From: Favolaschia claudopus
Lineage: Eukaryota; Basidiomycota; Agaricomycetes; Agaricales; Mycenaceae
Reading direction: 5' to 3'
DNA: 64,000 nt
Assembly: GCA_037176885.1 (NCBI GenBank)
Contig: JAWWNJ010000144.1
Location: forward strand, 372,001 to 436,000
Below the pieces are notes generated by a model. The model was not told the origin of the DNA and did not search any database. It saw only the letters and a list, made by a program, of their open reading frames with translations. The translations under genes were made by a program, and so were the position numbers. Each line of letters starts with the position of its first letter. Position 1 is the stretch's first letter. Of this stretch, positions 1 to 12,728 are shown one piece after another.

Positions 1-2502
1 TCGAGGAGAAGATTCTGGTATATGGACCTCCAGAGGCTTTCAAACATACATCTCATGGCGTTCCCAGATCAAATTGCTCTCAAATGCTGCCTCCGATCAC
101 GACAACGCTCGCGATTTACTGGCCGGACTATTAACGCAACATTCTGGCGAATACGTCTTTCGGATAGGACTGCAGCCTCCACACGCCAAGTTATTTGCTG
201 GAGAGCTCACGGACGATCATGAGGGCTGGATAGGAGTTGGCAGAACTGAACAGGAATTAGACGCGATTTACAAGGGAATACAAACAGCAGTCGAAGAGGT
301 CGGCGGCAAGGTATGTGTTCGTTTTAACACTATTTGGCTGTTTAGAAGCTTGAATAACCATGTCAGACCTCTGTTCTCTTTGAAAATCGCACAGGGTCCC
401 CGCGATTATCATTACTATTACGACTTCCTCCTCCAAATGTTTCTCTGACTCCCGAAGTCCGGTGCGCTGTCGTGGGCAATGTGGACAGCGGGAAATCGAC
501 GACACTCGGTGTATTAACTCGAGGCGCGTTAGACGATGGCCGGGGCCGGGCCCGTGTGGGACTATTCAGGCACAAACACGAAATCGAGACTGGACGGACA
601 TCGAGCGTTGGAATGGAGGTACACCCCGGGTCGTATCTCATACTACACAGCGTCCTGAAGTTTCTTAGATATTAGGCTTCAGCCCCAATGGCGCGCCTAT
701 CCTGCCAAAAACCGCTAATTCTAATGACCCAGACGTTATCCGTCGCGAGAAGCTCGGCTGGGAAGAAATCTCCATTCAGGCCGCCAAGGTTGCCTTTTCC
801 TATAATAGTTTTTGCCACGTTCCCTGATTTTCTGCATAAAAGATTGTGTCATTCATAGATTTGGCGGGTCACGAACGATATCTGAAGACAACGCTTTACG
901 GTTTGACCTCAGGTAATGATGCGAGCTTACAGAACCTTCACCGAATTCATACATGAGTAGGAGCACCCAGCTGCGTGATCCTCATGGTCGGAGCCAACGC
1001 TGGTCTCATAGGCATGTCTAAAGAGCATCTGGCTATCGCTCTTGCCCTGAGCGTACCAGTCGTCGTTTGCATTACCAAGGTATTTAATCGTCAAAAATTA
1101 GTTGATTTCGAACGCTTCACGATTCGTATCTCCAGATTGACATGACACCGCCAAATGTACTAGCTGAAACTATCAAGCAAGTGGTCAAGATTTTGAAAAG
1201 CCCTGGTTGCCGGTTAGTGCTCTACTCTTCTTCAAAAAACGACACTCAAGTGGTATTCATTCAGGAAAACGCCAGTGTTCGTAAAATCAATTGAAACCGC
1301 TGTAGAAATCTCCACGGCTTTTGGCAAAGACAAGTTCGTAACCAATTTGTTGTGCAACTTCTTTCTGACCTGTTTACTCAGATTATGTCCCATATTCCAG
1401 GTCTCCAATGTGACAGGCGAAGGGCTAGATTTTGTGCGAACACTGGACACACTCCCCATACTCAACGTGCTGACTATGTAGTAGGTCCGCACTTTCTTGA
1501 ATCTCTTGCCTTCCAGCGAGGGAGACCATGACAAATTCGCTGTCAATCAGCCATTGGAGGTGAATTTTATTCTTACCCCTCTAGTACGGAAATGGTATTG
1601 ACCGAGTTCAGTTTTCAGTGACTGAAGTTTGGTCTGTTCCATATGTGGGCACTGTGGCCAATGGTTCGCATTTCTCCACTTTCGTTGTGCTATCGAGCAT
1701 TGAAAATTGTCTCAAAGGCATCATCAACAACGGAAGCATCAAAACCGGCGATGCTGTTCTTCTTGGACCCGATTCTAATGGCAATTATCAGAGCACCGTC
1801 GTCAAGAGCATGCAGCGAAAACGGTGAGGACCAACAATCCATATCTGTTCAGAAACTCATATTCGATATAGTGCCAATGTTACGAGTGCAGAGGCCGGGC
1901 AATGCGTGTCTCTAGCTTTGAAACGAATTCGGAAAGCCGCAGTCCGCAAGGGTATGGTTCTGGTGCACAAGACAGATAACCCGCCCAAAGGTTGATTCGG
2001 CTCTTCCCGGTCCATTCGAGGTTAACGATTTCGTCAGCTGTACGGCAGTTCGAAGGTCAAGTGTTGATATTATAGTCAGTTTGCCGTTCTGAGAGTCTCG
2101 CTCTTCGTTGATGTTTTTTCAGCCACAATACAACATTACAGAAGAACTATCAGGTATGACCATTTTGCCTCCCATCTTGTTATTCGATTGACTTCTTTCT
2201 AGGCAATGTTGCACTGCGGCGTTCGTCAATTTCCATCCCGTGAGCCGACCTTCTTGCTTAAATGACATCTAGGCTGTTCGTCAAACTGTCCGAATCATTG
2301 GAATGGACGCGCAGTGCTTACGGACAGGCGACCGCGCGACTGTCCAGTTCGAATTCATCTCCCACCCCGAGTTCATCAAGGAGGGGATGAAGCTTCTATT
2401 CCGTGAAGGCAAGACGAAGGTGAGTTCTCCAGTTGAGTGTCTGACGCATTCCGACGGGGTTCTTTCAGGGTCTCGGAGTGATCACCCGACTCATTCCATG
2501 AT
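1..2502 (+). CDS. GTPBP1/GTPBP2-like translational GTPase, 5'-partial
   Basis: This is an EF-Tu-like GTPase of the GTPBP1/GTPBP2 family, linked in animals to ribosome rescue and mRNA turnover. The G1 P-loop GNVDSGKST lies near 475-500, followed by the switch-I-like GRTSSVG, G3 DLAGHE near 865, and a G4 of the TKID type near 1070-1140 split by an intron. Domain II and III segments follow ([10 protein letters not shown], then [16 protein letters not shown]). At least eight short introns interrupt it; the first runs from about 310 to 393. The last exon begins after the acceptor near 2470 and ends [14 protein letters not shown], TGA at 2500-2502, which matches the usual family C-terminus. The open frame reaches the window edge without a convincing start, so the N-terminus is probably outside. 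Family assignment is firm; individual splice sites are inferred. Confidence 0.88.
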
Positions 2503-2878
2503 CACTCCCTGTAAATTTAATGATTTATCTTGTTAGATTATCTCTTGTTGTATGTGTAGTTGTACAACCATTGGATAAAGTGCTCTTAGAGCAGGCTGTA
2601 TTTTTTCGAAATGCTTCCGCGCCGGCGGCAATCAGAATGAGCGCTAATCACAGCGATGAGGTCACCGCAGTTTATGCTATGCCTCAAGACAAACCACCAG
2701 CACGAAAGCTTTGGAACGTCAAGAGTTTCTTACTTACAGCCACTTTCATCTCACCTCTCTTGCCCTCTCTTTCTGGCTCAACCAACCAATCCGTGCTTCC
2801 TTTGCGGATTTATTGCGATTCAGAGGATCCGGAACAGAATCTCCGATTCAATCTACAGATACAAGTGCAATAACTGAC
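2503..2878. other. Intergenic gap between the GTPase and chitinase genes
   Basis: This 376-bp stretch has no confident gene. An ATG at 2637 opens a frame of about 79 codons with a hydrophobic run (VKSFLLTATFISPLLP). It could be an upstream exon giving the chitinase a signal peptide or anchor, but I could not find a donor that joins it cleanly to the chitinase frame. The first part is AT-rich and is probably the 3' UTR of the GTPase. Confidence 0.5.
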
Positions 2879-4611
2879 ATGAGCTACGGCGGAAAGAAAA
2901 CTGTGGGCTACTTTGTGAACTGGTGCTTTGGGTTGCTACAACCATCCTTGCGTCTTACTCATGGTTACAAGGGGAATCTACGGGCGAAAATATCCGCCCA
3001 CTCTGATTCCCACCAATCTAACGTATAACTCTCTCCGAATGGTCTGGTGGGGTCCTTGACTGACATGTATTCAACCCAGACACATCCTATACGCCTTCGC
3101 CGACGTTCGACAGGACACCGGCGAAGTGCATCTGACTGACGATTGGGCAGACAAGGATATCCACTATCCCGGCGATTCATGGAACGACAGCGGAGACAAC
3201 CTCTATGGTATGCTAATTGCCTGGTAATCATACAATTATTTCACAGAATTAAATACGGTTCGCTGCAGGCAACCTCAAGGCCATATATAAATTGAAGCAG
3301 CAGCATCGTCATATCAAGGTGCTACTTTCCATCGGGGGTTGGACCTATTCGCCCCATTTCCATGTGCGCCGTGATCTACTGCGCTCGTTAGAGGAGTATC
3401 GCTGACATCGGATGCTTCTTATAGCCTGTCGTCGTTTCTCCCGCGCTGCGGGCGAAATTCGTCCAGTCCTCCATTAAGCTACTGGAGGACTTTGGCCTTG
3501 ATGGCTTGGACATAGATTACGAATACCCTTCAGATCATTCGCAAGCTGTGGGATATGCGGAGCTTCTGCGAGAGCTGCGATACGGTCTAGATCAGCATGC
3601 GAGGGCCAAAAGTGCTGACTACAAGTTTTTACTCACTGTTCGTTTATTGGCAGCTCTCCCCATTCTCCTCCTAATGATCTTCAGATCGCTGCACCTTGTG
3701 GTCCCGACAACTACCAGAAGCTGGTAGTCAGGGAAATGGACAAATATCTGGGTTGGTTTTCTCTTATTTCACCCAGATCCGTCTGACTAAAACTCAACAA
3801 AGACTTTTGGAATTTAATGGCGTACGATTTTGCAGGTTCTTGGGATCAGGTTGCGAACCATCAAGCGAATGTCTTCGGTGGGCCTATCAGCGTCTCCACC
3901 GCTGTGCACTGGTACCACTCTCAAGGTAAGATATCACCTTCACTGCATCTCAATTTCCTTATTTGGTCAGGTGTTGAAAGATCCAAACTCATCGTCGGAA
4001 TGCCCCTCTACGGCCGTAGCTTCACGAATACAGAGGGGCCTGGACGACCGTTTTCTGGGTCAGTCTCCTCCGTCTCTCGTTAATACAAGGCATTCTATCG
4101 ACACATTCTCAGAATCGGTCCAGGGAGTTGGGAGAAGGGCGTTTACGACTATCGAGCTCTTCCTCTTCCTGGCTCCCACGTCTTCCGCGACGAGCAGGCC
4201 ATTGCAAGTTGGACATACGACTACCAGAAGAAGGAGATGATTTCCTTTGACAGTGAGGAGGTCGCCAGGTGTGTGATCTCGAGTACTTATATTGGGTGAC
4301 CGTCTCACATCTCGTGGGTGAAAGGTGGAAAGGAGAATGGATTCGGAAAGAAGGTCTCGGAGGTTCCATGTTCTGGGAGCTCAGTTGCGACATCATTTCT
4401 CGAGGTGCCCTGTATGTTTCTGATCATGTTTGCAGGTGGAGACAAAGGCAACGACCGTCCAGAGATGGAACGCGGTCCAGGCAAAGATCCACAACCCGGG
4501 CAAAGTCTGATAAAGGTTGTTCAGGAATTCATGGGCGAACCTGACCGAACCCCGAATTGGCTGCGTTACGAAGGAAGTCGATTCGAGAATATGAGGAACG
4601 GATGCCCTTGA
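2879..4611 (+). CDS. GH18 family chitinase
   Basis: This is an endochitinase-type glycoside hydrolase family 18 protein that hydrolyses beta-1,4-N-acetylglucosamine polymers. The first strand reads [10 protein letters not shown], then GIYGRKYPP after an intron. The SxGG-like motif [10 protein letters not shown] is near 3330, and the catalytic DxxDxDxE motif [10 protein letters not shown] near 3500 ends in the general-acid Glu. [10 protein letters not shown] (the MxYD motif) and a final strand GGSMFWELS follow. About eight short introns are needed. The C-terminal tail is short, and no chitin-binding module is seen. With ATG 2879 the protein has no signal peptide, so it is either cytosolic or has an unresolved upstream exon. 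TGA is at 4609-4611. It resembles the fungal Ech42/subgroup A type. Confident in family, less so in the 5' end. Confidence 0.88.
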
Positions 4612-4711
4612 GGAGAAGGGAACAATACAGCGTATATTTGTATATGATAGTTACAATAATTGGAAAACGATTTTAGTACACAGAGACAGTCATTAAATTT
4701 CTTCTCGGACA

Positions 4712-5586
4712 TCAATCACCCCGCAATAAGCTGGTTGTTTCGTTTAGTCTGGTGGCACGATTGCCAGCCGCCCATCGCTTTCCACGATCCGCCTCTGTGC
4801 CCGTAACGATGACGGCCACAGCAGTCAGGATACCAAAGACCCAGCCGACGACATTGAAAATAAGAGCCGACCTGCAGCGTTGAATGAGCGAAAACATTCC
4901 ATGGGCCGTGACTGTGCCTACCAAGTTTGGCATCCTCGAAGGTAGGATAACGGGATGTCCGGTAAAGATCCACTATGAGCGCGAACGCTACGACTTGCAA
5001 GACGGATTGGAAGATGATAAAGCCTGCTACCGCACGCCAGACTCTTCGTCGCCTAGCTGAGGCAGAGACACCAACGAGGATGGCGACCAGCGAAAGAGCG
5101 CCGAAACCAATGGCCACTTCGACGGCGTAACCAGCACTGAGAAGCTGAGTTCAGCCGAATGGTTTCCGTCCATTCAACCCAGAGTCGATACTTACCTGGT
5201 CCACGCCGCGCAAAAGTAGCTGTTCTCGTCACAATCATCTGCATCCCGGGATGGGAATTTGCGGCATTTGGCTCTCTCAAACTTGGTACCGCCCCCGGGG
5301 AGGTCCAGGACGACTCGTTGGCATAACTGGGAAAGACCGTACTTGCCCTCATATCTGAGAGAGTCCGACTCGCCCCCGTATCTGGCAACAACCCTGAAAG
5401 TACGTAGACTATGAGGACGATACCTGAGTCAACTAGGCTCTGAAAGCGTACCAATCCCTTCTTGTAAGACTGAGAATCGTGAATATACTCGTACAGATGA
5501 CGGCGAGTGCCTTTGAACAGTTCAGTGTGCAGAATAAGTACAGATAGCAAGTTGAGGACCGTAATCGCGTATGAAGTCTTTCGCAT
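4712..5586 (-). CDS. Predicted four-helix membrane protein with a Cys-containing loop
   Basis: I do not recognise a named gene. The N-terminus MRKTSYAITVLNLLSVLILH is a first membrane helix. After an intron (probably about 5488-5394), an extracellular-type loop carries spaced cysteines (LSQLCQR, AKCRKF, DDCDEN, YFCAAW). A second intron of 59 nt follows. Helices two and three (GFGALSLVAILVGV and AGFIIFQSVLQVVAFALIV) sit in one frame, separated by a basic cluster SARRRR. The fourth helix (ALIFNVVGWVFGILTAVAVIV) and the tail ending TSLLRGD are in another frame, joined only if the last intron starts with GC at 4917. The general plan resembles fungal tetraspan proteins of unknown function. A TTACGTCA element lies 111 bp upstream. 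Moderate confidence that it is a gene, low on function. Confidence 0.65.
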
Positions 5587-5696
5587 TTTCGAATCGTGTG
5601 GTGGGAGAAGACAAGAAAGCGAGTTGTGCTGCGCGAGATACGCGCGTCTAGCCGAGTCTCGCTGAAAGCCAAATGACGCAATGGAGATGGGCTCAA

Positions 5697-5704
5697 TTAC
5701 GTCA
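5697..5704. promoter_or_regulatory. CRE-like TTACGTCA box upstream of the four-helix membrane protein gene
   Basis: TTACGTCA is a match to the ATF/CREB/bZIP half-palindrome. It lies about 110 bp upstream of the start codon at 5586 on the minus strand and about 90 bp beyond the stop of the Pns1-like gene. The match could be chance, but the position suits a promoter element. Confidence 0.3.
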
Positions 5705-5789
5705 CGATTCTAGGATCGTCGCAGCCACTCCAGAACTCTTCAAGCTTCAAGACTAGCATTAGAAAATGAACTACATGTTACGATATCGA

Positions 5790-8293
5790 TTACACTCCTC
5801 GAACAACATCGGGGTAAGTTTGCGCGATCAACTGGAGAGCAGGATGGATTCAGTCAGCAGAAGGATATCGACACTACCGGGACTTACACCGAACAGTGCA
5901 GGAGCGCGAATTGCGAGAATCTGAGGATCTTCTCCCAAACCCACAAAAATCGTCGACACTCCAGCCTCAATGGCGGACGAAAGTGTCAGGGCTACCAGAC
6001 AAGGTCAAAACAGGCACTAGAAGGAAATTGAATATAAACTTACAACATTGCAGGCCAATGAGGAAGGCGAACAACAGCACAGGTGCGGTGTAATTGCCAT
6101 CGGCGTTGTATGAGGGCGCGGTAACTACCTCCGTGTGAGCAAAAAAAAATCGAAGAATGAAGCTAGATATACGTACTCCGCAGATACAGGTAGGCAAATA
6201 GAGAGGAAAGCAAGCCAACGGCATAAGCGCCCCAGGTCAAAGCTATGGATCATCAATCATTGAAATCAGGTCTGCGATTATTGGTTGAACTCACTCATCC
6301 CGACCAGAGAGTCGTTGACGATAGCCGAGACGCCGCGGTCTGCGAGCAGCCTCCATGTGTCCTTAGCGGCCTTGATGTATGGCTTGCCGTATAGAGCTGG
6401 CAGGATAATCAGGATGTGTGTCGGCTTGAATGTTTTGCATCAAGCATACCAATCTCAATGTAGGCATAGCTGTTGAAAACAAGATGAGCATCCGGCTTCC
6501 TTGTGCAGTAACGACCGTACCGATTAAAATATTCCACTAAGCTTTCTATGATGCCTACAAAACACGCTGCGCAACACGCCAAGCACGCTTCGACCGCTAG
6601 AACGTTGCCAGCACGTGCGTCAGCGGCTATACAGAAAGAGAGAATGAATCTTACGATGTCCGTCCGCGTTGGCATTGTTCTGAGCAGCATGTAGGATCAT
6701 CTTGAGCAACTCGAGCAGAGCCACGATCAGTGAACCAAACGCGATCGAGCCGAGAGATAGGGTAGATGCCCGCCCGAAGGATGAGAGGGTCGGGTGTTTG
6801 GGCTGTGCGACATGAGCAAGATGCCGCGATGTGTTCGGACAAGAGTCATACCATGTCACCTTCACCACGCGGTCCGAAGTAGTACCAGCAACCATACGGG
6901 CCTGAATTCATGTCAGTAAGAAAAGGCACGGCGCCAGGGTATTTAGGCCCACCTCCAGCAAGAGTAGCAAGGGCAACGTTCCCGATGACTTGGGAAGTCC
7001 ATAGGAAGGAGAACGTCAGGAAGAAGATGAGACCGGCCACCTTGCCCGAAGAGCAAGAGGTTGTCGCGCACGCTAAAAAGTCATGATGAGTAGGCGCTCG
7101 TCAACAAGATCTATCACACGAACAAGGGTTCCCGGGTGTCCATTTTTCATATCTGCGTCGAAAATTGATGTTCCGTGAAAAGAAAAAGAGATGTTCTTAC
7201 GTTGCGATCGCGGCGAATGTGAACCAACTGCAATGAGAAGGTGATGAGCACAGTATTTGTGTTCGCCGTCAGATACACACGCACACAGCCAAAAGTGCCT
7301 GGACAATGAGGGCGAGAAAGGCAACAACATAGACGGATTTATGGTGCTTGCTGACGTCTATCACGACCTGGAGAAGCAACGACGCTAAGGGAATCCGCGA
7401 TCTGAAGCCGAAGTAGCTGAGGATGGAGAACAGGGCGATTACAGTGAAACTACCGCGATGTTAATCAGGTTGATTTGAGGTGAACGGAGAACCTGCATTA
7501 TGGCGCCAGCTGGAGGAAAAATCAACATCTATCGTCAACTTTCGAATGGAGGTCGCGCACAGTAGTATTTCGTTATCCAGTAGTACACTGGATGAGATGT
7601 TGAACGCAGGACGAAGAAGCTAAGGTTTGTAAATCCCTACCGCAAATGGCGCTAACAAATGAACGGCCTGATGAGTGGAATAGAGATAGGAAGGAGGAAA
7701 CGCGTACATGTTCATGGCAATATTCAAAATTAATGTTATATGCATGATAGTGCGCGTGAAAGCGCGAACCTTTGGGTTTTTCGGTCAGACTTTGTTTTGC
7801 CTCGTGCGATGCGTGAAAGCACGTACCAAAATCAGATAGACTGAGGATAGGAGCAGCGCTGCAGCGGTGACCAGAAGCAAGAGATACACGGTGTGCTGAT
7901 TGAGCGAAACAGAAGTCCCAGTGTTGCCCTTCCCAAGCCCGCCTCCCAGTCCCCCATCTTTTACCCAAGAGGAAATGGAGATGGCAGAGACAACAACAAA
8001 CCCAGCAAACTATTGGCGCAAACAATGGGCGGTAATTCACGATGGAATAGCGAGAGACATACTTGAAGGATGAAAAGGACAAGGATGATAGGGTCATTTA
8101 TGCGTTTTTTGGGCTTGAAGCGGTCATTCTCGTACGGCGATTTGGTGTCGTTGTAAAAAGGCTGGGGAGGAGGAGGTGCGTATTGAGTAGCATACTCTGG
8201 GGATGGCCCGGGAGGAGCGCCGGGCTGGTATGGATTGGACTGATATTGGTTGTTGTTGTAATAGGGCTGCTGAGGCTGCTGCTGCCAGGACAT
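5790..8293 (-). CDS. PNS1: Pns1/choline transporter-like (CTL/SLC44) membrane protein
   Basis: This is a CTL-family polytopic plasma-membrane protein; the yeast homologue is Pns1, whose substrate is not firmly established. The start at 8293 gives MSWQQQPQQPYYNNNQ and a cytosolic Gln/Tyr/Pro-rich N-terminus of about 65 residues. The family hallmark FKPKKRINDPIILVLFILQ leads into the first helix. Roughly ten to twelve helices follow over many small exons, among them VIALFSILSYFGF, FLTFSFLWTSQVIGNV and ALYGKPYIKAAKDTW in the conserved CTL core. The last intron has an exact GTAAGT donor, and the protein ends FGLIAQTYPDVVRGV with the stop at 5790-5792. It shares a 193-bp head-to-head region with the phosphomevalonate kinase gene. 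Family is clear; exact exon edges are not. Confidence 0.88.
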
Positions 8294-8486
8294 GGTGGTT
8301 CGATGAAAGGTTCTGCACGCCAACTTGGCATTTTGGCAGTGGCTTAGATCGGCCAACCCGGCCTACAGATAGTCGCCGGGTGGATGACCCGGTCGCTGTC
8401 AATCAACGGAGATGATCATCGCACAATCCACCTCATCGTCCACCATTATCCAGCGCGGGTAACCGTAGCACATACAGGGACTAGCA

Positions 8487-10333
8487 ATGAACTCCGCTAC
8501 AGTGGTTTCTTCTCCCGGGAAAGTCTTAATCGCGGGAGGGTATCTCGTTCTTGATCGGGCCTATGCTGGAGTTGTCGTTTCTACTTCGTCTCGGTTTTAC
8601 ACTGTGGTCCAAAGCGCGACTTCCAAAGAGAACCTAATCACAGTCCGATCCCCGCAATTTGTATCGGCAACTTGGGCTTACTCTGTCAAGTTTGAGCCTT
8701 TAGTTTTGGTGGAGGACTTGCCCACAAAGTAAGACGCACACGATCCTTGCATGGCCCGATGGTCATCCCTGTTACTACGTTTAGTGAGAGCAAGAATAAA
8801 TTTGTGCACCTGGCGCTGCAAAGCATTATTTCTTTGGCCTGCGAGATCAAGGGAGTAGCTCATGTAAAAAGCCAGCTTTCATCTGGAATCAATATCCATA
8901 TTGTGGGCGACAACGATTTCTATTCACAAAGAGCTCAGGTACGTCCCCATTGACCGATCTCGTATTTCTCACTCAAGAGTCCACCAGTTGGCATCTTTGT
9001 CGCTTCCTCGCACACTGGCCTCTCTGGGTAAAATACCACCGTTCGTTCCGACCGGTGTGCCAATATCACAAGTCCACAAAACCGGCCTTGGCTCCTCTGC
9101 AGCTTTGATCACATCTCTAATTTCCTCCCTTCTCTTGCACCTTTCGATCATACCTCCCTCCGATCTTGCGGAGAACGACAGCGAGGGCAGGCACCTAGTC
9201 CACAATCTCTCCCAATATGTGCACTGCCTGGCCCAGGGTAAAGTGGGCAGCGGATTTGATGTCTCTGCGGCTGTCTTTGGGAGCCATATCTACACTAGAT
9301 TCGACCCTGCTGTCATTCAGCAACTCATGAGCGACAGTACAGTGAGTGATTCCCTCGTCGCATTGACGCAAAACTCAATATCCTTCAAGTCGAATCCCCA
9401 GCCCTTACTCCCTACAGTCTCTCCGTCAAATACAACCTGGAACTACAAAGTTTCCAACTTCCAGCTTCCTCCCTTGACCAGAATGATGCTGGCCGATGTC
9501 GATGCTGGCAGTGACACGCCTTCCCTAGTAGGGAAAGTCCTTAGATGGCGGAAGGAAGATCCCTTGACAGGTATGTCCCTGGTTTGGTCACTCCAAGGCA
9601 CTTCCCGAGTCAAGCAGCCGGCGCTCTCTGGTCTTCTCTCGGCGTCATAAACCAACTATTGGCCCAGACTCTCCTCAAATTGAAAGACCTGCATTCACAA
9701 GACTCAGTCGTCTATGAAGACTGCCTAAAATTCTTGTCGATTACCAAGGCATCTGAGGTACATCAAAATCATTGGCGTGTCCATATACCATTTTGACGCT
9801 TTGTCACTGAAAGTGGTTGTCTACGCCTCGAGATTCCGCAGTCGGCAACACAATTCTGTCTACTTTCGACGAAGTTCGCCGAATATCGGAGGTAAGTTTC
9901 GGATTCCGTATCATTTAGCAACAACCAATGCTTTGACAGGCTATTCGCGAAAAAATGCGAGAAATGGGAAGTCTCTCCGACGTGCCCATCGAACCCAGCG
10001 AACAAACCCAGCTCTTGGATCTGTGTGTATCACAGCCTGGTGTCATCGGCGGCGGGGTTCCTGGTGGTAGGTTTTGACCAATGGTTTCGTGTATCATTCT
10101 CATGAATTCTCGTTGAAGCTGGGGGATACGATGCGCTCTGGCTTCTTGTCTGCGATCCAACGGCCGACGTATCTCCCAACCGGCGACCAGTCGAAATCGT
10201 CGAGAACGTGTGGAACACCTACAAGGAGCTCGATGTATCTCCCTTGTCGGCGGTAGAGAGTCTCGCCAAGGGAGCAAGAGTCGAGGACATCGACTCAATA
10301 CCCGGGCTGAGAAATGCCATAGCGTCGACCTAA
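8487..10333 (+). CDS. ERG8: Phosphomevalonate kinase
   Basis: Phosphorylates 5-phosphomevalonate to the diphosphate in the mevalonate pathway, upstream of ergosterol and prenyl groups. The N-terminus ATVVSSPGKVLIAGGYLVLD is the GHMP-kinase first strand as found in Erg8. The phosphate-binding loop KTGLGSSAALITSL is near 9080, and GKVGSGFDVSAAVFG near 9240 is a second conserved block. The C-terminal GHMP motif VIGGGVPGAGGYDALW spans the last intron near 10070-10120. About seven introns are needed; one donor, GTACGT at 8940, follows the RAQ codons. The stop TAA is at 10331-10333, about 100 bp from the stop of the converging transporter gene. It is the typical fungal Erg8 layout and a confident call. 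Confidence 0.93.
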
Positions 10334-10430
10334 CTAACCGTCAATCGCTAATTAGAATGTATTGCTGTATTCACTGTACGTGTGTGGTATTATGTATAAC
10401 TTATGTGTGTCCGTTCTAGATGCGAATTAT

Positions 10431-12584
10431 CTAAATACAAATTTTGGCGCTTCCTTCCGTTGTCCATGATTTACCCAGTGCAAGATATAATGAAATAACC
10501 ATCACAATGACTCCGAACGTCGCGCAAGCATACGCGGGCAGTTTTGAACGGCTGTACCAAGGCGCTTTGCTATCCGTCAGCTTCAGATAACAGCTCGCGG
10601 GGAAGATGAATGCGAGGGTGGTTGCAGAAACGCCACCAGTGATTTCAAGCATGACACCCAAGTCGCAAGTAACCAACGCAACTGCAGATATTATGAGGTC
10701 CCATATAATATGTCGCAGAATTGAGCACATACGCAGCATCGACGCAAGAAGAATCGAGGACGTGAAGAAGACGTGCCGCTGCATACTAAACGACTCGTGT
10801 GAGAAGAAATATTGTTCTATTACCTATCAACCGAATGAGCAGAGCACACCAAACACTTGTAAGGCTGTATTACCTCCCTGCACACAAACAATTCGAGCGG
10901 CAGAGTTGTGAACATGTTGATGCCAAAGCAAAAACGAGCTACGTTGATGAGGGTGTCATTCTTGTTGTATCTCAGTATCACGAAAGCACATTTCTTTTTG
11001 TAGGCGTACCGGCGAGAAGTTGTTCAAGATATTTCCCTGCGTCTTGTCCGTGAAAACAACATAGGCCGCGATGGCTAATGTGCAACAGGCAACGAGGGAC
11101 AGTACAGTTGATATATGCGTTACAACAGCAAACCGATCCAGTGTTGGAGTTCGTAAACTTCCATAGATTAGAAGTGAATTGTGATGGCACACTGTGGTTC
11201 GGTAAGTTGGTCAAGACTTATATGGATGCGGTAGGACACACCGAAAGCAAAGCTGATGACACCGATTGCCTGGAATATACCAGGTTCGATAAAAGAAAAT
11301 CGTTTGGACGGATCCCCCTTCAGTTCTGTTGTTGTATGGGGGCTTTCAATGACGACCGAGACCACAATGATCACCATTCCGATGAGTGCCAGCCCAGATG
11401 CCCGCGACAATTTGTGTATGTCCCGGTAGAGCGACAGAGGATACGAAACGCAAACGGTGCATAGTGCGATGACGAATTGGCGGTTCGTGAAGAGACTCAA
11501 GACAGGTATTGAGTACAAGGTGGGGAAAACCGAACGAATGACATGTGGGATGGTGTCGCCAATGATTATTCCGAATGCGCACATGCCTGTCGTTGGAACA
11601 TGAGTACAAGGCGCACCGCAAGATGCAAACACTCGCCTCCAAAAGCAAATGCGAATTGAAAGAATGATACAGCTGCCCGACCACTCGAACCAAAGCAATG
11701 GGTCATGATATCAATGTACGAATGGGTTCCGCTGAGCTTCGCATTCAGTACAATGAGACGAATTGTCCAATCTGTCACGCCGCATAGAACAACTGATATT
11801 GGATTAAGATGAGCAGTCTGGATCACAGAACGCAGCGTCTCACCAAGAAGGAAAATTCCTGTGAAGAATCCAGCTTGGCTGACGGCATATGGAAGACCTT
11901 CGGGTGCGGATTAAGACACAAGGTTTGAACCGAACAAGCAAGCATACCGATAATTCCTACAAAATTGCTGTGGTCAAAATCTGCGGGAACACGAGTCGGA
12001 AACCTGCACCTGCCCCCAATATAGAATTTGCCATGTTAGCTACTGAGTCCAAGAGATTGCCGCCCGCTTTTCGTTTGGCACTGAGTGCTTCGAGGTCAAT
12101 TTCACCCGGCTGAGATGCATTCCGGCCATTCCCGTTCGTTTGCAGCAGCGGTACAGCCGTGTCTACGGGACCTCCACGAGTGGCCGAAGTATCGAATAGA
12201 CCAACCAGAAGAGGCATAGTACTGTCCGTATAGCCTGGCGGAACCCGAACTAGGCCATCCTCCAAGTGGTCTTCGTCGAGGTCATCCGTGTCCTGTTCAT
12301 ATTCTAAAGTAATGACAACGAGTTATTTGCAAGCTTGTGATTTATTATTCACCTGTTTCGCGACTTGCTAGCATCGACCTAAGGGGCGGCCCTATGACCT
12401 GCACATCGTCCTCGAAACGAACTCCATGTTCGCGTCGAGAATCATCTCCGTGAGTGTTGAGCGCGCTGGACTCGTCGTCATCGTCGTCATCCAGCTTAAA
12501 GACGTTGGGGTCGTCCGGCAGACCGAGAAGGGGTTCATTGGCTTCATTTCTGCGCCCCGAGCGTGTGTTAGATTGACTGAACAT
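10431..12584 (-). CDS. AVT-type (SLC38/AAAP) amino acid transporter, probably vacuolar
   Basis: This is a member of the amino acid/auxin permease superfamily, closest in layout to yeast Avt5-Avt7 and SLC38A11-like proteins that move neutral amino acids across the vacuole membrane. A hydrophilic acidic N-terminus (KLDDDDDDESS) of about 190 residues precedes the first helix block LLDSVANMANSILGAGAG, the family signature. About eleven helices follow, such as GLALIGMVIIVVSVVIES, STVLSLVACCTLAIAAYVVF and TTLAFIFPASCYLKL. At least eight introns are inferred. TAG is at 10431-10433. It starts 144 bp from the divergent lyase gene. The AVT subgroup and vacuolar site are inference from family knowledge. 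Confidence 0.88.
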
Positions 12585-12700
12585 AGCGAACGACGGTGGA
12601 CACGGTAGGCGTCTGCATCAAGAAGATGGATCAATGAGTTCCCACGGAATCATAATGTCCAAGTACAGCACTCCTTGTCTTGAACCGTCAACATACACGC

Positions 12701-12706
12701 TATAAG
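12701..12706 (+). promoter_or_regulatory. TATA-like element before the PL14-like lyase gene
   Basis: TATAAG lies 28 bp before the start codon at 12729, followed by a GC-rich stretch and a pyrimidine run. The spacing would give a very short 5' leader if it is used. Confidence 0.3.
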
Positions 12707-12728
12707 GCGCAGGACTCGCCCTTTCAAT

